Origin: Primulina eburnea
Taxonomy: Eukaryota; Streptophyta; Magnoliopsida; Lamiales; Gesneriaceae
Length of the DNA stretch: 64,000 bases
Assembly: GCF_022965805.1 (NCBI RefSeq)
Contig: NC_133108.1
Coordinates: forward strand, 44,338,051 to 44,402,050
Direction of reading: 5' to 3'
Shown one piece after another: positions 1 through 11,805 of this stretch. The first letter of the stretch is position 1; every line of letters begins with the position of its first letter. Both the position numbers and the translations under genes were made by a program. Below the pieces are notes generated by a model. That model was given only the letters and a program-made list of their open reading frames with translations, made no database searches and was not told the origin of the DNA.

Positions 1-2488
1 TGAGCTGAGGAGATCCGCCTCCGAATCGAGAGCCTCAAGATATCTGTTTCACTCTCGATTCATCACAGAGCAGCCAAGTGAATCCCTTCTCCACAATGCG
101 CCAATGGCTGCCCATTGTGCAGATCCAAGGGACCATTTATTAAAGAATACTTGCAAGGCCGAACTGTCTAAGGCATCAAACAGGGCCAACTTCAATTCTC
201 CATCTCCATGGAAAGCTCCGCAGCAGCAACGCAGAATCTTCTTTGATTCAGGGGACATTTTCCCAGAACCTAAACAGACTGTATCAGTCTACGGCGAGAT
301 TGAGAAGAGATTGAAGGTGAGGGGTATGGACGAGCCGTCGAAAAATTTAGAGAATTTGAAACAGATCCTCGAAGCTTTGCAACTGAAAGGGCTTCTGCAC
401 TCCAAGAATCCGAATAAAATCAGCCACCGAATCTTTGTTTACGACGAGTCACCAATCGTGGTAATGCAACCTTCGAACAGAAGAAACGTCAGTGACTATG
501 CACGGCCAAACAGTAGAAGTCAAGCCCGTAGCGATCCCCGTAATCACGGTGTCTACGGTGAAAATCCTCAGTCAATAAGCCCTCGCCGGAACCGCAGCGT
601 GTGGAGTCCAACTCGGGCCGGTGAAAGCCCGAGTCCAGCGGCTCGAAATGAATGCAATGCGGGTCCCCGACGGTCAAACTCCATAGTCAAACCGAAACCG
701 TTGAGCGTTGAAACCCATAGGAAACTGAAGAATCCAGCGGACAATCGCAGAGTCTCTCCCCTCAACTCCCCGAAGCTCAACACCAGAAGAACCAGACCAG
801 ATCCAACGGCCAAGATCAACAAGAAAGAGAAGATCACGACCGTTACCACTGACGAAGGCGAATCTTCATCCATCTCTGGAAGCAGCATCACTACATCAAC
901 CGATACCGAGGTAATGTACCATTAAAATCATTAATTACCGCTTGTATTGCTGTAGAATAAATGGTTGATTTAATACAGAGGCCGAAGACTGTGGAATACA
1001 AAGAAGGAAGGAATTTATTGGAGAGATGTGATAAGCTGCTCCAGAGCATTGCGGAGATGAATGGAACTGATGCGCAGCCGAGTCCCGTGTCAGTTCTTGA
1101 CTCGTCTCTCTACAAGGACGAACCATTCACCCCTTCACCTGTTACAGCCAGACGTAATCTTGATTTCAAAGGTTGAATTTTTATTCCCATACATATTTTT
1201 TTATCAAATTTATATGGTCTTACTAGTTGTATCAAGATTTTGCAGAATATTTCTTATCGGAGTAATGATATACAAAAAAATCAGATTTAATTCATGATGC
1301 ACTAAAAAAATCTAAGATGGTTTTGTGCTTCATTAATTTATAGATAGATATATGCAAAATAATTGCTCACGCATTCTTGATTCTTGTAATTGGGAAGAAA
1401 TTAATGAAAGTCGAAGCTCGAGCCAGTGGTACCTAACTGTCTAGTACTTGAATATTATTGCATTACTGGATTGTGCAAGAACTTGGGTAAGTGTTGTGCT
1501 ACATTTTAGCCACACTTGAATCAATTTTTGTGGATGACTTCTAAATGCTGGCTTGAATAATTGAAATATTTCTGTCCTGAACCTTTACAATATCTGATTT
1601 GGATTGTGTTTCTTGGATGTCGTAGCAAATCTGATCTCAATAAATATAATATAGTCCAATTATTTAAGAATGGAGGGACACTGGTGCCCACACTTTCTTC
1701 ATGTGGTCCTTGTATGCTGAGGGTATGTATGTAGTTGGTTTATCATCGAACTTCAAGAGACATATTACAATGTATGAAGGAATGGATCGTCTGAATTGGA
1801 ATTTGCGAACACACTTTCCAGCTATTGGAAATGACAAAGTGCCTCCTAATTTTCGTTTAACCGTCATGTTTTTATTTATGTCAAATTTATGCATGCAGAC
1901 GAATCGGGCGAATTGGAGGAAGAAGTATGGAGCCCATTCGCATCATCAACTAGATTGAAATGGCAAAAAGAAACATGGGGTGACTGCGATTTTATGTACA
2001 TTTCAGATATCTTAAGGGCATCGGATTCCCTCTTAGAAAACTCGGACATCTTTCTGTTACTAGAAAACCAGCAATATCTTAAAGGAAAGGACACATCCAA
2101 GGTCTCCAGGCTCCAGAGAAAGCTAATCTTCGATACTACAAACGAAATTATCGAAAGAAACAGACGACTGCCTCCATGGAAGACTGTTTCTTGGACAAAT
2201 TACCATGTGACAACACCTTTCCTTGACGATGTTTGGTCCGAATTTCAAAGAATTCGCAACCGCAATGCTGCTGATAATGAAGATTTGTCTGAGGTCATCT
2301 GTGGTGTGTTGAGGAAGGACTTAGCCGGGGACGAGTCAACCGGATGGGGGGGAGATCATCCGATGGAGATGTCCGAGGCGGTGTTGGACATCGAACGGCT
2401 GATATTCAAAGATTTGGTCAATGGAATGATCCAAGATCTTGCTGCGTTGGCATCTTACACAAGCTCAAGGAGGAAGTTGATTTTCTGA
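1..2488 (+). CDS. LONGIFOLIA/TRM-like protein, 3' part (5' end outside window)
   Basis: Three exons are visible: 1-910, 979-1171 and 1899-2488 (stop TGA 2486-2488). The frame is already open at base 2, so the gene enters from the left and the ATG at 104 is internal. The joins keep phase: GAG|gtaatg..acag|AGG at phase 0, and AAAG|gttgaa..gcag|AC at phase 1, making an Asp codon. Family hallmarks seen are a RRSASESR stretch before a FHSRFI motif, LKQILEALQLKGLLHSK, SPIVVMQP, a Ser/Arg/Pro-rich basic middle, PSPVSVLDSSLYKDE, and a C-terminal DUF4378-like region ending FKDLVNGMIQDLAAL. LONGIFOLIA/TRM proteins associate with microtubules and promote polar cell elongation; that role is inferred from family membership. 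Which paralogue this is cannot be decided. Confidence 0.88.
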
Positions 2489-5400
2489 AAAAAATCCTTA
2501 AAGAAATAAGTAGGGAAAATGGTATTTGTGGGTCTTTTTGCTTTATATAGTTGTTGTGTACTCGTGTTTACCTTCTTATCAATTATTATTTTTTTATTTT
2601 TTCTTTTTTGTTATTGGGATTCATTACTAGCCGTGGATTCATTTAGGCGAATCAATGCTACACCGAGATATCTACTCTCAAGTTTTGTTTTGTATAACGT
2701 GATCAGCCAATCATCTAACTTTAAAAAAAAAACATTTTCATCCTTATTTTTTATTTTAAAGTAAGATAATAACTTGATCATTTTATATAAACACATCGAA
2801 AATATCATTTCCATTATAGCATAAACTCACTCCTTCACTCTTGCTAGCTGTAAGAAACTAAAAGTTGAAAATAAGTGAAGCTTTTTTCTAGTGAACATCG
2901 TATAGAGTGTCATGTGACTCTCTTTATCAGATACATGCCTACAAACCAACCAAGGTAAAAAGGAAAGTGGGGAAAAGTTACAAAAAAAAAAGGGCATCCA
3001 AAAAAGAATATAGTACTATATATGTTTGGTTATATATTTTGAAATAAATATACTATCCATATTTAATTTCTTAATTCAAAATATACTATCATATTAATTC
3101 TAATTATATAATAATAATATAATACTTACAAAATATTATTTTTTTATTATATGTGATGAGAGAAGTTTTTTTTAGCTATCGTCTGAATGGAGGCAAAATC
3201 TCTTCCAAATGGAGAGAAATTTAAGATAATATATTTATAAGTGAGGAGGTGAAACAAATTTAGTCTTTTAATGGAAGTAGTAAAACTACTAAAAACAAAA
3301 TAATCAAAAGAACGAGTATAGAATAAACACTGATAATGGAATTACCAATGTACTATTAGTTAAATAATTCAAAAATAATTTTTTTTTTCATGTTTTGAAG
3401 AACAATAATATTCCCAATTTTTTTTAAAAAAAAACACATGATTTTTGGACATATCGAACCAACGGACCTTGCCAAGTTTGGAGAAGTGTTCCAAATTCCA
3501 AGTGGCTCAGAAAATTATGAGTGGTCAAACTGTAGTTTTGACCAAACGGTTGTCCGGAATGATGAACCTTATCGAGATTTTTATAATCATTGATTCTCAG
3601 ATAACAAAAGCTTCTGACTACAGTATCCAAAAGAGCATCATCTACCTCAATATTCTATATTTCCACCATATATAATAAAATCACTATTCCTCTCTGGCAC
3701 TAGTAGTGTTCAAGTTGTAAGTGAGATATCGATCCATATTAAAATTTTCTCGGATGAGTGTAGCGTACGGTTTTATACAGTATGATTTACTAGACTAATA
3801 TGATTTACAGACTGCTACATTAATTTGGTAGATTTTATCTATATGACACATCTACGAGTTCCATTCTCATAAAAAAAATATGTTTGAAATAATTGTATAG
3901 CAATTCTTTTTCTCAACTCTTTGAATAAGTATTTGAGTTATAGATGTTAGGATTCAACAAAAATTTCCAGTCGAAAAATATACAAAACTCGATTAACTTT
4001 TATTACTGAATGGTATGTTCGTACAGTTTAAAGAAGATAAAAATAGTTGTATGGAGCAAGACTTAAACTGGTTAATTTGTCGTAGAAACCCACTTAAATT
4101 TTAATTCCTAATTATGATTTTCTCAATTTTTAAAATAATATTGTTTTAAATGATCTAAGATAAAAATAAAAAAATAAAATGATAAAGAAAGAAAGCAGTG
4201 ATCCCAAGTAGCTAGTACAATATATATCACTCATTAGAGCTGTCACAATCTTTTCTTCTGAATGCTTCTGATTTTATTTTATGGATCGCAATTAATTTTG
4301 TTTACAGATTTGTACTCAAATCACTTCGCAGTGTGTTTCTAGCTCTCTATCGTGCATTCCTATGTATATATATATATATCATTCGTACGCTCAACCACTG
4401 CCCTCAGATCGGGGTGAAATTAAATTTTTTTTATGTCCCACATAGGGTTAAATTATGTTTTTTTTTTTAAAAAAAATAATATAACATTTTCATATTTTTA
4501 AGATTTAATAACTTGGTTTAAATAATTCTAAAATTTATTCAGAAAAAAAAGATCACATCTTAAGTAACTATAATTATCCAGGTATAAATGGGCGACCTAT
4601 AACATCAACTAGTGGCACCACAAAAATGGGACTACCATGTGAAGGAAGAAAAATAGTTAGAATGGTGGGGAAGCCATGCACCGGCGCTTTTCAGCTTCAT
4701 TAATAGTGTCTCGAAATGGGACACAAACAAGGGTTACTTACTGTATATCTCATTTATTCACATTATTTCTATTGCAACGATGTCTTTTCTAATATTCATG
4801 TCAGCATATTTAGCCCAGTCGAGTCGAGTCGAGTATGTTTTCAAAACTGATATCTCCACGTTAATTTGGAGTCAGACAATTAATTCGAAATTTATACTAA
4901 ATGTATAAATTCCTAAATTGGATTTCTCCCATGTCAAAAACAAGCACAAAGCACCTTGAGTTTCTGTAACAAGGTGAGGCATGGGGTGCCCTTGTCTTTC
5001 TTTGAGGGCGCAAGCTTATCTGTGTGTTTAGGTACTCTTTGCATTGGCACATGCATGTTTGTGCTTTTGCTTTCATTCAAGGCTTCACGTTTAAAACTCG
5101 AATAATTCAATTATATCTATCTCGTGAAATGATCTTAAAATAATTACTTTAATTTATTAACATATTCATTAGATTTAATTTTTAATAATAAAAATAGTAT
5201 ATGCATGTACTTTGTTATATTTTTCAAAATATAATGATGGCTATTAATGATGGGAGCTAAGTTTGTACTATTTTTTTAATAGAAAATTTATCTGAGGTGA
5301 TTTCAATTTTCACCTATTTGGCGTGAATGCTTTTTATTTGTACATGCACATGGAAGAATCGAATGCCTTGGGAAAGGAAATTTAACATAAGCGCAAAAAT

Positions 5401-6636
5401 TTTCATTTGGGTATTTATTATTACTACTACTACTTTGTCCTTAAAAAGGAAAAAAAAACACCTAGATTTAAAGTCATAATTTTACTCGTGTAGAATTTGT
5501 TAGATTTACAGGTCGCAGGTTTTTTGTTTTTGTTTTTGTTTTTTTTAATGGACGCAAAGGGGAGTGGGGGATTTTACGTAAACTTAATTAACTACACATT
5601 TCACGCAGCCGACGAAATTTAAATGCAAGAATATTAGGATCTTGGACTTTTGTCGCTGGGCCAAAGGATCTGTCAAGTGCCAAGTTTGTTAAATTCGTAA
5701 GCATATGCCTATTTCTTTTAGCTAGTACGAAATGGGCCTGGCTTTAATTGGTCATCAAGCCCAAATTTACTGGGTTGACTAAAATGTCCCTCTTCTCTAA
5801 TCCGACAAAAGTAGTCAAGTCAAATTTCAGAAATAATTAAATTTCATATTATTTGTTCTTTAGTTGATTAAACTCAATCAAAAAGTCCACTAAATTCTGA
5901 ACACTAATTTCCCAATGTGCCTCAATAAGATAGAAGAAATTTTAATTTGGTTACTCGTAGTATATCTATCACTTGAAGTGGGAGACATTACTGTGCGTGT
6001 CCAATCTTGCTGTCCTTAAACACGACAAACTAATCATGAGTCAAACCACCTCAACAGCCAAGGAATATGGCCAATTCTGTTTAAAAACAAAGGATAATGT
6101 CTATTTTGAGTTTTCGGGTCGTGTAAGTATTAAGATTTGGGTTTTGATCTTGGATATGTTTGCATTTTTCGGTGACACATTTATATTTTCTGACACGTTA
6201 GTACTTCGACAAAAAATAGACTAAAAGCAACACACAAAATAAGTAAAATCAGATAACAATTTTGGCTATTTCCCTAAAAATAACGAATGCCAATTGTATT
6301 TGCAATGCTAGCTCATGGCTAATGGAAAATTTCTAACTTAATTTCAAACCCTTCAAATTCTCTCAACAAATGTTTCATTGTATAACATTGTCATATGAAG
6401 AATGAATGATTCAAAAACAATGCGAACAACAAATGTCGATCACCCGAATATTTATGTTTTGTGATGGTTAATTTGGTTTGGATTTCATGGCGATCGCCCC
6501 CACATTTCTAGCTTGTGCAGTTCCTGTGATGTTTTCTCACTTCCTTGCCTGGATGAACACCATCATATTTAAGAACAATGAGCATCACAATCCCATAAAT
6601 TATAAGATATCACGGTTTAGAAACACTACTGCGCTC
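2489..6636. other. AT-rich intergenic region
   Basis: No ORF with recognisable protein features and no clear element ends were seen over about 4.1 kb between the LONGIFOLIA-like gene and the convergent DWARF27-like gene. The region holds poly-A/T runs and a short (GTCGA)n stretch near 4818-4834. Short ORFs at 3445-3675 and 5973-6224 have composition expected by chance. Confidence 0.6.
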
Positions 6637-9060
6637 TTATGGAACATTTTTCGTCATTTTTGATTGGACAAATCTCACATTTTTAGAATAAAAAACATTA
6701 CATTGCTTGAAGCACGGCTGTATGAAAGCTGGATCACTGGACTGTGACGGAGGTTCTTGACCAAATATCATTTCACAGCTCATATCTTCAAAATCTGCCA
6801 AATTTAGTGTTTAAGTGGATATGATTGGAATCACATAAAGAAGATGGATGCAAAATTGAAGATTAAATAACTTTTGCCATAATAACTTCAACTCTCTTGA
6901 TTTCGTTGCCATCGACACCTGTACGTATATATAATACTTATAAGACCGGAAGTTATAAGTCGCATACGTGATATGTTGTTGGTATACATTACATGATGGA
7001 GCTTTCAAATTGGCAATATTGGGTGGGTCTACTTGAAGCCTTGAGTGGCTATAGTAAATGGGGTCCTCCATCGATTTAATTTGCTAGGTCTCTGTTTTTA
7101 GTGACATACACTGTTTATCCTCTATGGGTGTGATTGATCCCCTTTTCTCTGTTGTCCTCTAATGTGCTTACACAAAAAAGCTCCTTTTTCGTCACGGGCT
7201 TCTTGTCCTAGTGGCACCATGTGTCTTAGAAATGAGAGAGGTCTCGACTTCGAGACACTGTAGATCGACCCTAGCTCGTCCCCAACATAAAGAAAAATCT
7301 ATTTTCTTGAGCACAAGCATTAACTACCCCTAGCGAAAAATAAATAAATTTCATGTATTGATATTTTTCTGAAATTTTATGTTTACTGCAACAGATTAAA
7401 ATGATGGGATATGATCAAACACCTATGGGAAACTGATGTGTGCGTGTGTGTGTAACTTGGAAAATAAGCACCACTAGTTATTTTAAACTACTTACTGGGG
7501 ACCATGTTGATGGGCATTCCCAGTGATTCTTTAATGAATGCTTGGGATGGCATCTTGCAAAGGTTGGTGCACATTCCTACACAATTTGTCCCCTCCAAAA
7601 ACCTGAGGAAAAAATGGCATCACAATGAGAGGTTTATTTCAAATAATAATCCATTAGTTACATAACACAAATGATGTAACAAAAGACACCTGCATTTCGG
7701 TATATACACCACATTTCGCTCTTTTTTCCCTTCGAACTCCGACTCTTTGACCTTTCAATTAGCATACAATGAGATTGGGAATATGTTGATTGTTTCAACA
7801 ATCTATATATGATTCAATAGTAATTATTACTTATCATACCTCACAGGGACCAACTAGCCATGAGAAGAAAATCGTTGTGAAGACGGCGAAGTATTCCCTT
7901 GCAAACTTAGACGGTGGCAGAAATGCTTTGATCTTCTCTACATAAAATAAACTATGTTGATGTTTATGCGTATATTAATTACATGTGAAAATTTTAAAAG
8001 TGTCAATGCATCAAATTCAATATTTTCCATTCTGGGGGGTAGAATTTTTAGGAGTTCTTGATATTGGTTTCCTAGTATTGGGTCCTATGGATGGGATTCA
8101 TGATCTCGACACATCCGAAGACAATTGAATTTTAAATATGTTCAAGTTATTATGATTCTTGATTGTCAAATGTAATATAATTAAAAATGAAAGTGACGTG
8201 CAATTATTCTTTAAATAAAATCAAACTTCTAGCTAAGCCCGTCCTGCAGACCTATTTTGGTAAAATTATACATCCAAAACATGTCTAATTATTTGATCTT
8301 GGGTGATAAAACAACAAACTAAGCTCTTGAAATAATATTTTTTGTATATCTTCATTATTTGAAGCATTTTTAGTTGTAAGGCGGACCCATCAGAGTCAAA
8401 TTAATAGCTAGAGACAAAGAACAAATAAGACCGTGGATGATGAGAACTTGCCAAGGACAGTATAGGCTTAGGGAAGGCCGTATCAAGAGTTTGAATCACT
8501 AAGCTTCTTTGTTGGATCGGGGTGAAGCGTCGCGACGCCATTGTTGCCGCTTCAATCAGACCATCGTACCCCGTCCTCTCACTTCGCATCCCTTCTCATA
8601 AAAAAAATGAACTATCATAAGATATACACATGTTATAGGGTGTTTTTTGTTTATGTTAATTCAAACTTAGAAGCTGTGATTAAAAGATGGATCGGAGGTG
8701 AAATAAGCATGCACCTACACGCACGCGTGCATATGTATGTAACATCTAGACACATACATGTATGTACATACATAATGCGTACGTGTGTGTGTGTGTGTTT
8801 GAGAGAGGGTGCTGGCCTGTGTGAATACCTGTGGAAGACTGTAAACTGTGAGAGAGATGGCGAATGGCGAGACGATCTAACCAGTTATCATTGTATACAG
8901 TTTTCGGTTCACGAGTGGATGAAATCGACGAGTCCACGCTGTTGTCTGTGATCTCCGAGAGAATGGAAAGAGAACGTACGTGACTGTGCATGGCGATTCT
9001 CCGGTTGATTCGAGGCGGCCTTAACAGGCTGTTGTGTATTTGAACGAGCGTTACCTCCAT
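6637..9060 (-). CDS. D27: DWARF27-like beta-carotene isomerase, six exons
   Basis: Spliced model on the minus strand: exons 8829-9060, 8452-8591, 7840-7932, 7690-7751, 7496-7602 and 6637-6794. They sum to 792 nt, or 263 residues, close to the roughly 264 of Arabidopsis D27, and every junction keeps phase. Landmarks in order are a basic N-terminal region that could be a plastid transit peptide, [64 protein letters not shown], the Cys-rich [40 protein letters not shown] and IFGQEPP. D27 is an iron-containing plastid enzyme that converts all-trans- to 9-cis-beta-carotene, the first committed step to strigolactones. Intron 2 appears to use a GC donor (TTG|GCAAGT) with acceptor GAAG|ATC, chosen because it alone gives the conserved residue spacing. 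Intron 5 contains a SINE-like sequence. The exact start codon is inferred. Confidence 0.9.
7180..7330 (+). repeat. SINE-like tRNA-derived repeat in a D27 intron
   Basis: The stretch from about 7190 reads like a Pol III type 2 promoter. An A-box-like segment (CTTGTCCTAGTGGCACC) is followed after about 30 bp by a B-box-like GGTCTCGACTTCGAGAC. It does not fold as an intact tRNA and lies inside intron 5 of the D27-like gene on the opposite strand. The ends are approximate; no target-site duplication was identified. Confidence 0.4.
8783..8800. repeat. (GT)n microsatellite in D27 intron 1
   Basis: A run of about eight GT units sits just inside intron 1 of the D27-like gene, close to the donor, after a stretch of overlapping ACATAC/GTATGT palindromes. 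Confidence 0.7.
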
Positions 9061-9176
9061 GACTAGGCGGCGGCACGGGTGGTGAGAGAGGTGGATTTGT
9101 TAGCTCATGAGGTAAAATAAACAAGAGTAAATTGAATGGTTTGTTTGATAGAGAAGAATATGATGGATATTTAGAG

Positions 9177-9182
9177 TATATA
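9177..9182 (-). promoter_or_regulatory. Probable TATA box of the D27-like gene
   Basis: Read on the minus strand, TTTTATATACTC lies about 117 bp upstream of the proposed ATG at 9060, a normal plant TATA-to-ATG distance. No other TATA-like site is better placed. Confidence 0.45.
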
Positions 9183-9266
9183 AAACAACAAAAGTTAACA
9201 AGAGGGAATATTTTGCCGAAGCTCTTCCCTTTTATGCTCTAAGCAACTGGGAATCTTTACGAGGAG

Positions 9267-9296
9267 ACTTATTTATTTATTTATTTATTTATTTAT
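9267..9296. repeat. (TTTA)n microsatellite
   Basis: About seven tandem ATTT/TTTA units occur upstream of the D27-like promoter. Confidence 0.8.
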
Positions 9297-10483
9297 CAAT
9301 ATCATCGACGAAATCAATAATTATCAATGACGAAAACAAGATCAAAATATGATATTTTCGTTGTTATATAATTGAAATATGGTCTCTCATGTCCTTGTCA
9401 TCCATAAGCTTCTCGATTGTTTGCTTGCTTGATGCATAATTTTGACGTGAGAAAATTGTTGTGAACTAATTATTATTTTATTAAAAGAGTAACAAAGATG
9501 CCAAATGATTCGATATCGTGTTTAAACAAAATATCCAACCATACATAATATATAAATCATAGCCCATAGGGCACATATTAAAAGAAAACTACTGCATGAA
9601 GCTGCACAACTAGCTAGTACTTCTAATTTATGTGAAGAATTAATCCATATTAACCAACAACTAGCTAGTACATGATCAAGGCGTGAAGCACTACGATTTA
9701 CTTGAAAGCATTGTTCGACTCGAGGGAGTTCAATGTCCCTTGTGTAGGTAGGTTGGAAGTCGCTTTTCCGGAGATGGCTGATAGCCGGGAATTGAACCTT
9801 ATCATCCACGAGCTTACAGATAAAATTTCCCTCATTTTGAAATCAAGTGAGTCAAGTGACTAAGTAATGACATGCAGCACATGAAGGAAGCTAGTCACGC
9901 TGAGCAAAAAATAACTGAGAATGCATCCCAAGCACTTAACATGAACTTACTGTTTCATAAGTTTCCAATGCTTTGCCGTCCCCATATATTTTCTTTAAAT
10001 CAAATGCACAAATCCTCAATCGGACTGCATATTAGAAGTCATGAACGCTTAAAAACATGATTGCCTGAGAAATTTGATAGCTCTGAAAGCCAAATACAAA
10101 TGTTGTTTTGAGGGTTGGCAACAGTTAAAACAATCATTTTTTGTATTTTTTTTTAACATATTTAATCAAAACAAAAATGCCGTGTTGAAACAATTACAAA
10201 AATAGAAAAACAAAGATAGTTAAATGAGACCGAATTCAATAACACTAAAAATAAAAAAATTCGGATCCATGACAAAATTGCAATTTTTATAATGTGTGAG
10301 ATTAGTCCTCTTAGACGGCGATATTGGTCAAGTTTGAACCAGCTTGATCAACGTTTACTAGCATTGATGGCCGTGTGGAAAACGGAGAGCTGTAAACTTG
10401 CCATTATTTTCCAATTTCTCCACCTTTTATACACCCTTCTTCCTCGGTATCATGTGAGGAAGCTGTACTATTTTCTGTATGCA

Positions 10484-10756
10484 ATGAGATTCTCAGCGAA
10501 ACGGGTATGTTCGTTAGGACTTTTGTTGGTGATAGTACTGAATCTGTGTGCAAACACTGTGGGGAATGAGAATTTTCATGATTGTAGAGTCAACCGGAGA
10601 GTCGGCTTATACAGGGGCGGAGGCGGGCATGGAAGGAGCCTCAAGGGAGGTGTGGGTGGAGCAATTGGACCAAATAGGCATGGTGATGTGGGGAGTCAAG
10701 TAGGTGACAAAACCGGCGATAAAAAGGACAACGGGATCGGGTGCTTCAAGTGTTGA
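10484..10756 (+). CDS. Possible small secreted glycine-rich peptide
   Basis: The 90-codon frame begins MRFSAKRVCSLGLLLVIVL, a basic start followed by a hydrophobic segment that looks like a signal peptide ending near residues 25-28. The rest is Gly/Arg/Asp-rich (RGGGGHGRSLKGG, then GDVGSQVGDKTGDKKD) and ends with a two-cysteine CFKC tail. A TTTTATACA TATA-like motif lies about 55 bp upstream of this ATG. The same frame is open further upstream to an ATG at 10292, but the TATA position and signal peptide favour the internal start. No family was recognised, and the gene call rests on composition alone. Confidence 0.35.
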   Translation: MRFSAKRVCSLGLLLVIVLNLCANTVGNENFHDCRVNRRVGLYRGGGGHGRSLKGGVGGAIGPNRHGDVGSQVGDKTGDKKDNGIGCFKC

Positions 10757-11805
10757 AGGGCGGCGTGGGCTATGATTTCGGGCAGCGCCGATGACTATCG
10801 ATAGCAAAAGTGCTCTCATGACTTTTGGTCTTTCCAGTCTTTTTCTAAGCAACTATATTTCATTGTATTAATCGATATATTTTCATGTGTGAAATTCCGT
10901 AATTATTTTCCCACTTGTATTTATGCCGAACCAACCAACTTGTATCACCACAAGTCGAATAAGAAATCGATGTAAGTTTCGTCAAACACTAGTGAAAATA
11001 CATTCCAAGAATTAATCTATAGAGTATAATATTAAATTTCATAAAATACTTCTTGCTCCAAAATTTTAGGTTTTTAAAAACACCAACTCGGTTCCTGATA
11101 ACTCATCCGACTCGACTCAGCACAACTCAGGATTGGTCTGAGCACAATGTAATTTCAGGAGCCGGGGGCCTAAACAAAAGATAACACACTTTAAATTGCT
11201 GTACGACATCGATTCAAAATAATCATAAATAAACAATGATAATAAAGAATGAAAAAATTGAGAGATTTGACTGATAAGCATGGTAAATTTTTTAAGATAA
11301 ATGAAGGTGCCTGTGTGTGATCTTTACTCACTAATAGGTAAAAAGAAAGACACATAAGGACTGTCGGATAAAATTGAACAAAGGTAGTAACCATCCTTCT
11401 TAAGCATATTGTTGCTTGGTTTAAGATCGAAGACTGCTGAGAATCATAAAAATGAAAATTGACACTTTCAAATCTTGAACAGAGAACTACCTTTTAAAGG
11501 GTTTCTGTGAGGAGGATGCAATTTAGATGCATGAGATTTGCTAAAACAGCATGATGTGGGAAAGAAGAAAGAACCAAGAAATCTGAGAAACGTTGACATT
11601 TAACCACTCCTCTGAGCTCACAATGGTCGTGTCGTGCAAAAGGTCGGCAATCCTAGCACATTTTTTCTGCTTTACACGAAAGTAAAATGAGGAGAAAACA
11701 CAGATAACGGTGGAAGTTGTCATTCTACAACAGTCAGAAGAACACTTGAATATTATATTAGAAATATGAGGGGAAAAGTATATGCTTGTTTTCCCGTTTC
11801 TGTAG
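10757..11805. other. Unassigned intergenic DNA
   Basis: About 1 kb with no convincing exon. ORFs at 11191-11394 (-) and 11541-11723 (-) lack recognisable domains. The first exons of the orphan gene that continues at 11806 could lie here, but no candidate start was found. Confidence 0.4.

Noticed and set aside
1061..1297. 78-codon plus-strand ORF overlapping exon 2 of the LONGIFOLIA-like gene
   Set aside because: Out of frame with the exon and runs into the intron.
7190..7320. Intact tRNA gene
   Set aside because: Box-like motifs are present but no cloverleaf or anticodon arm can be formed; a SINE-derived sequence is the better reading.
8909..9124. Pro-rich 71-codon minus-strand ORF over D27 exon 1
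   Set aside because: It is the wrong frame; the frame from 9060 continues through the spliced exons with conserved D27 residues.
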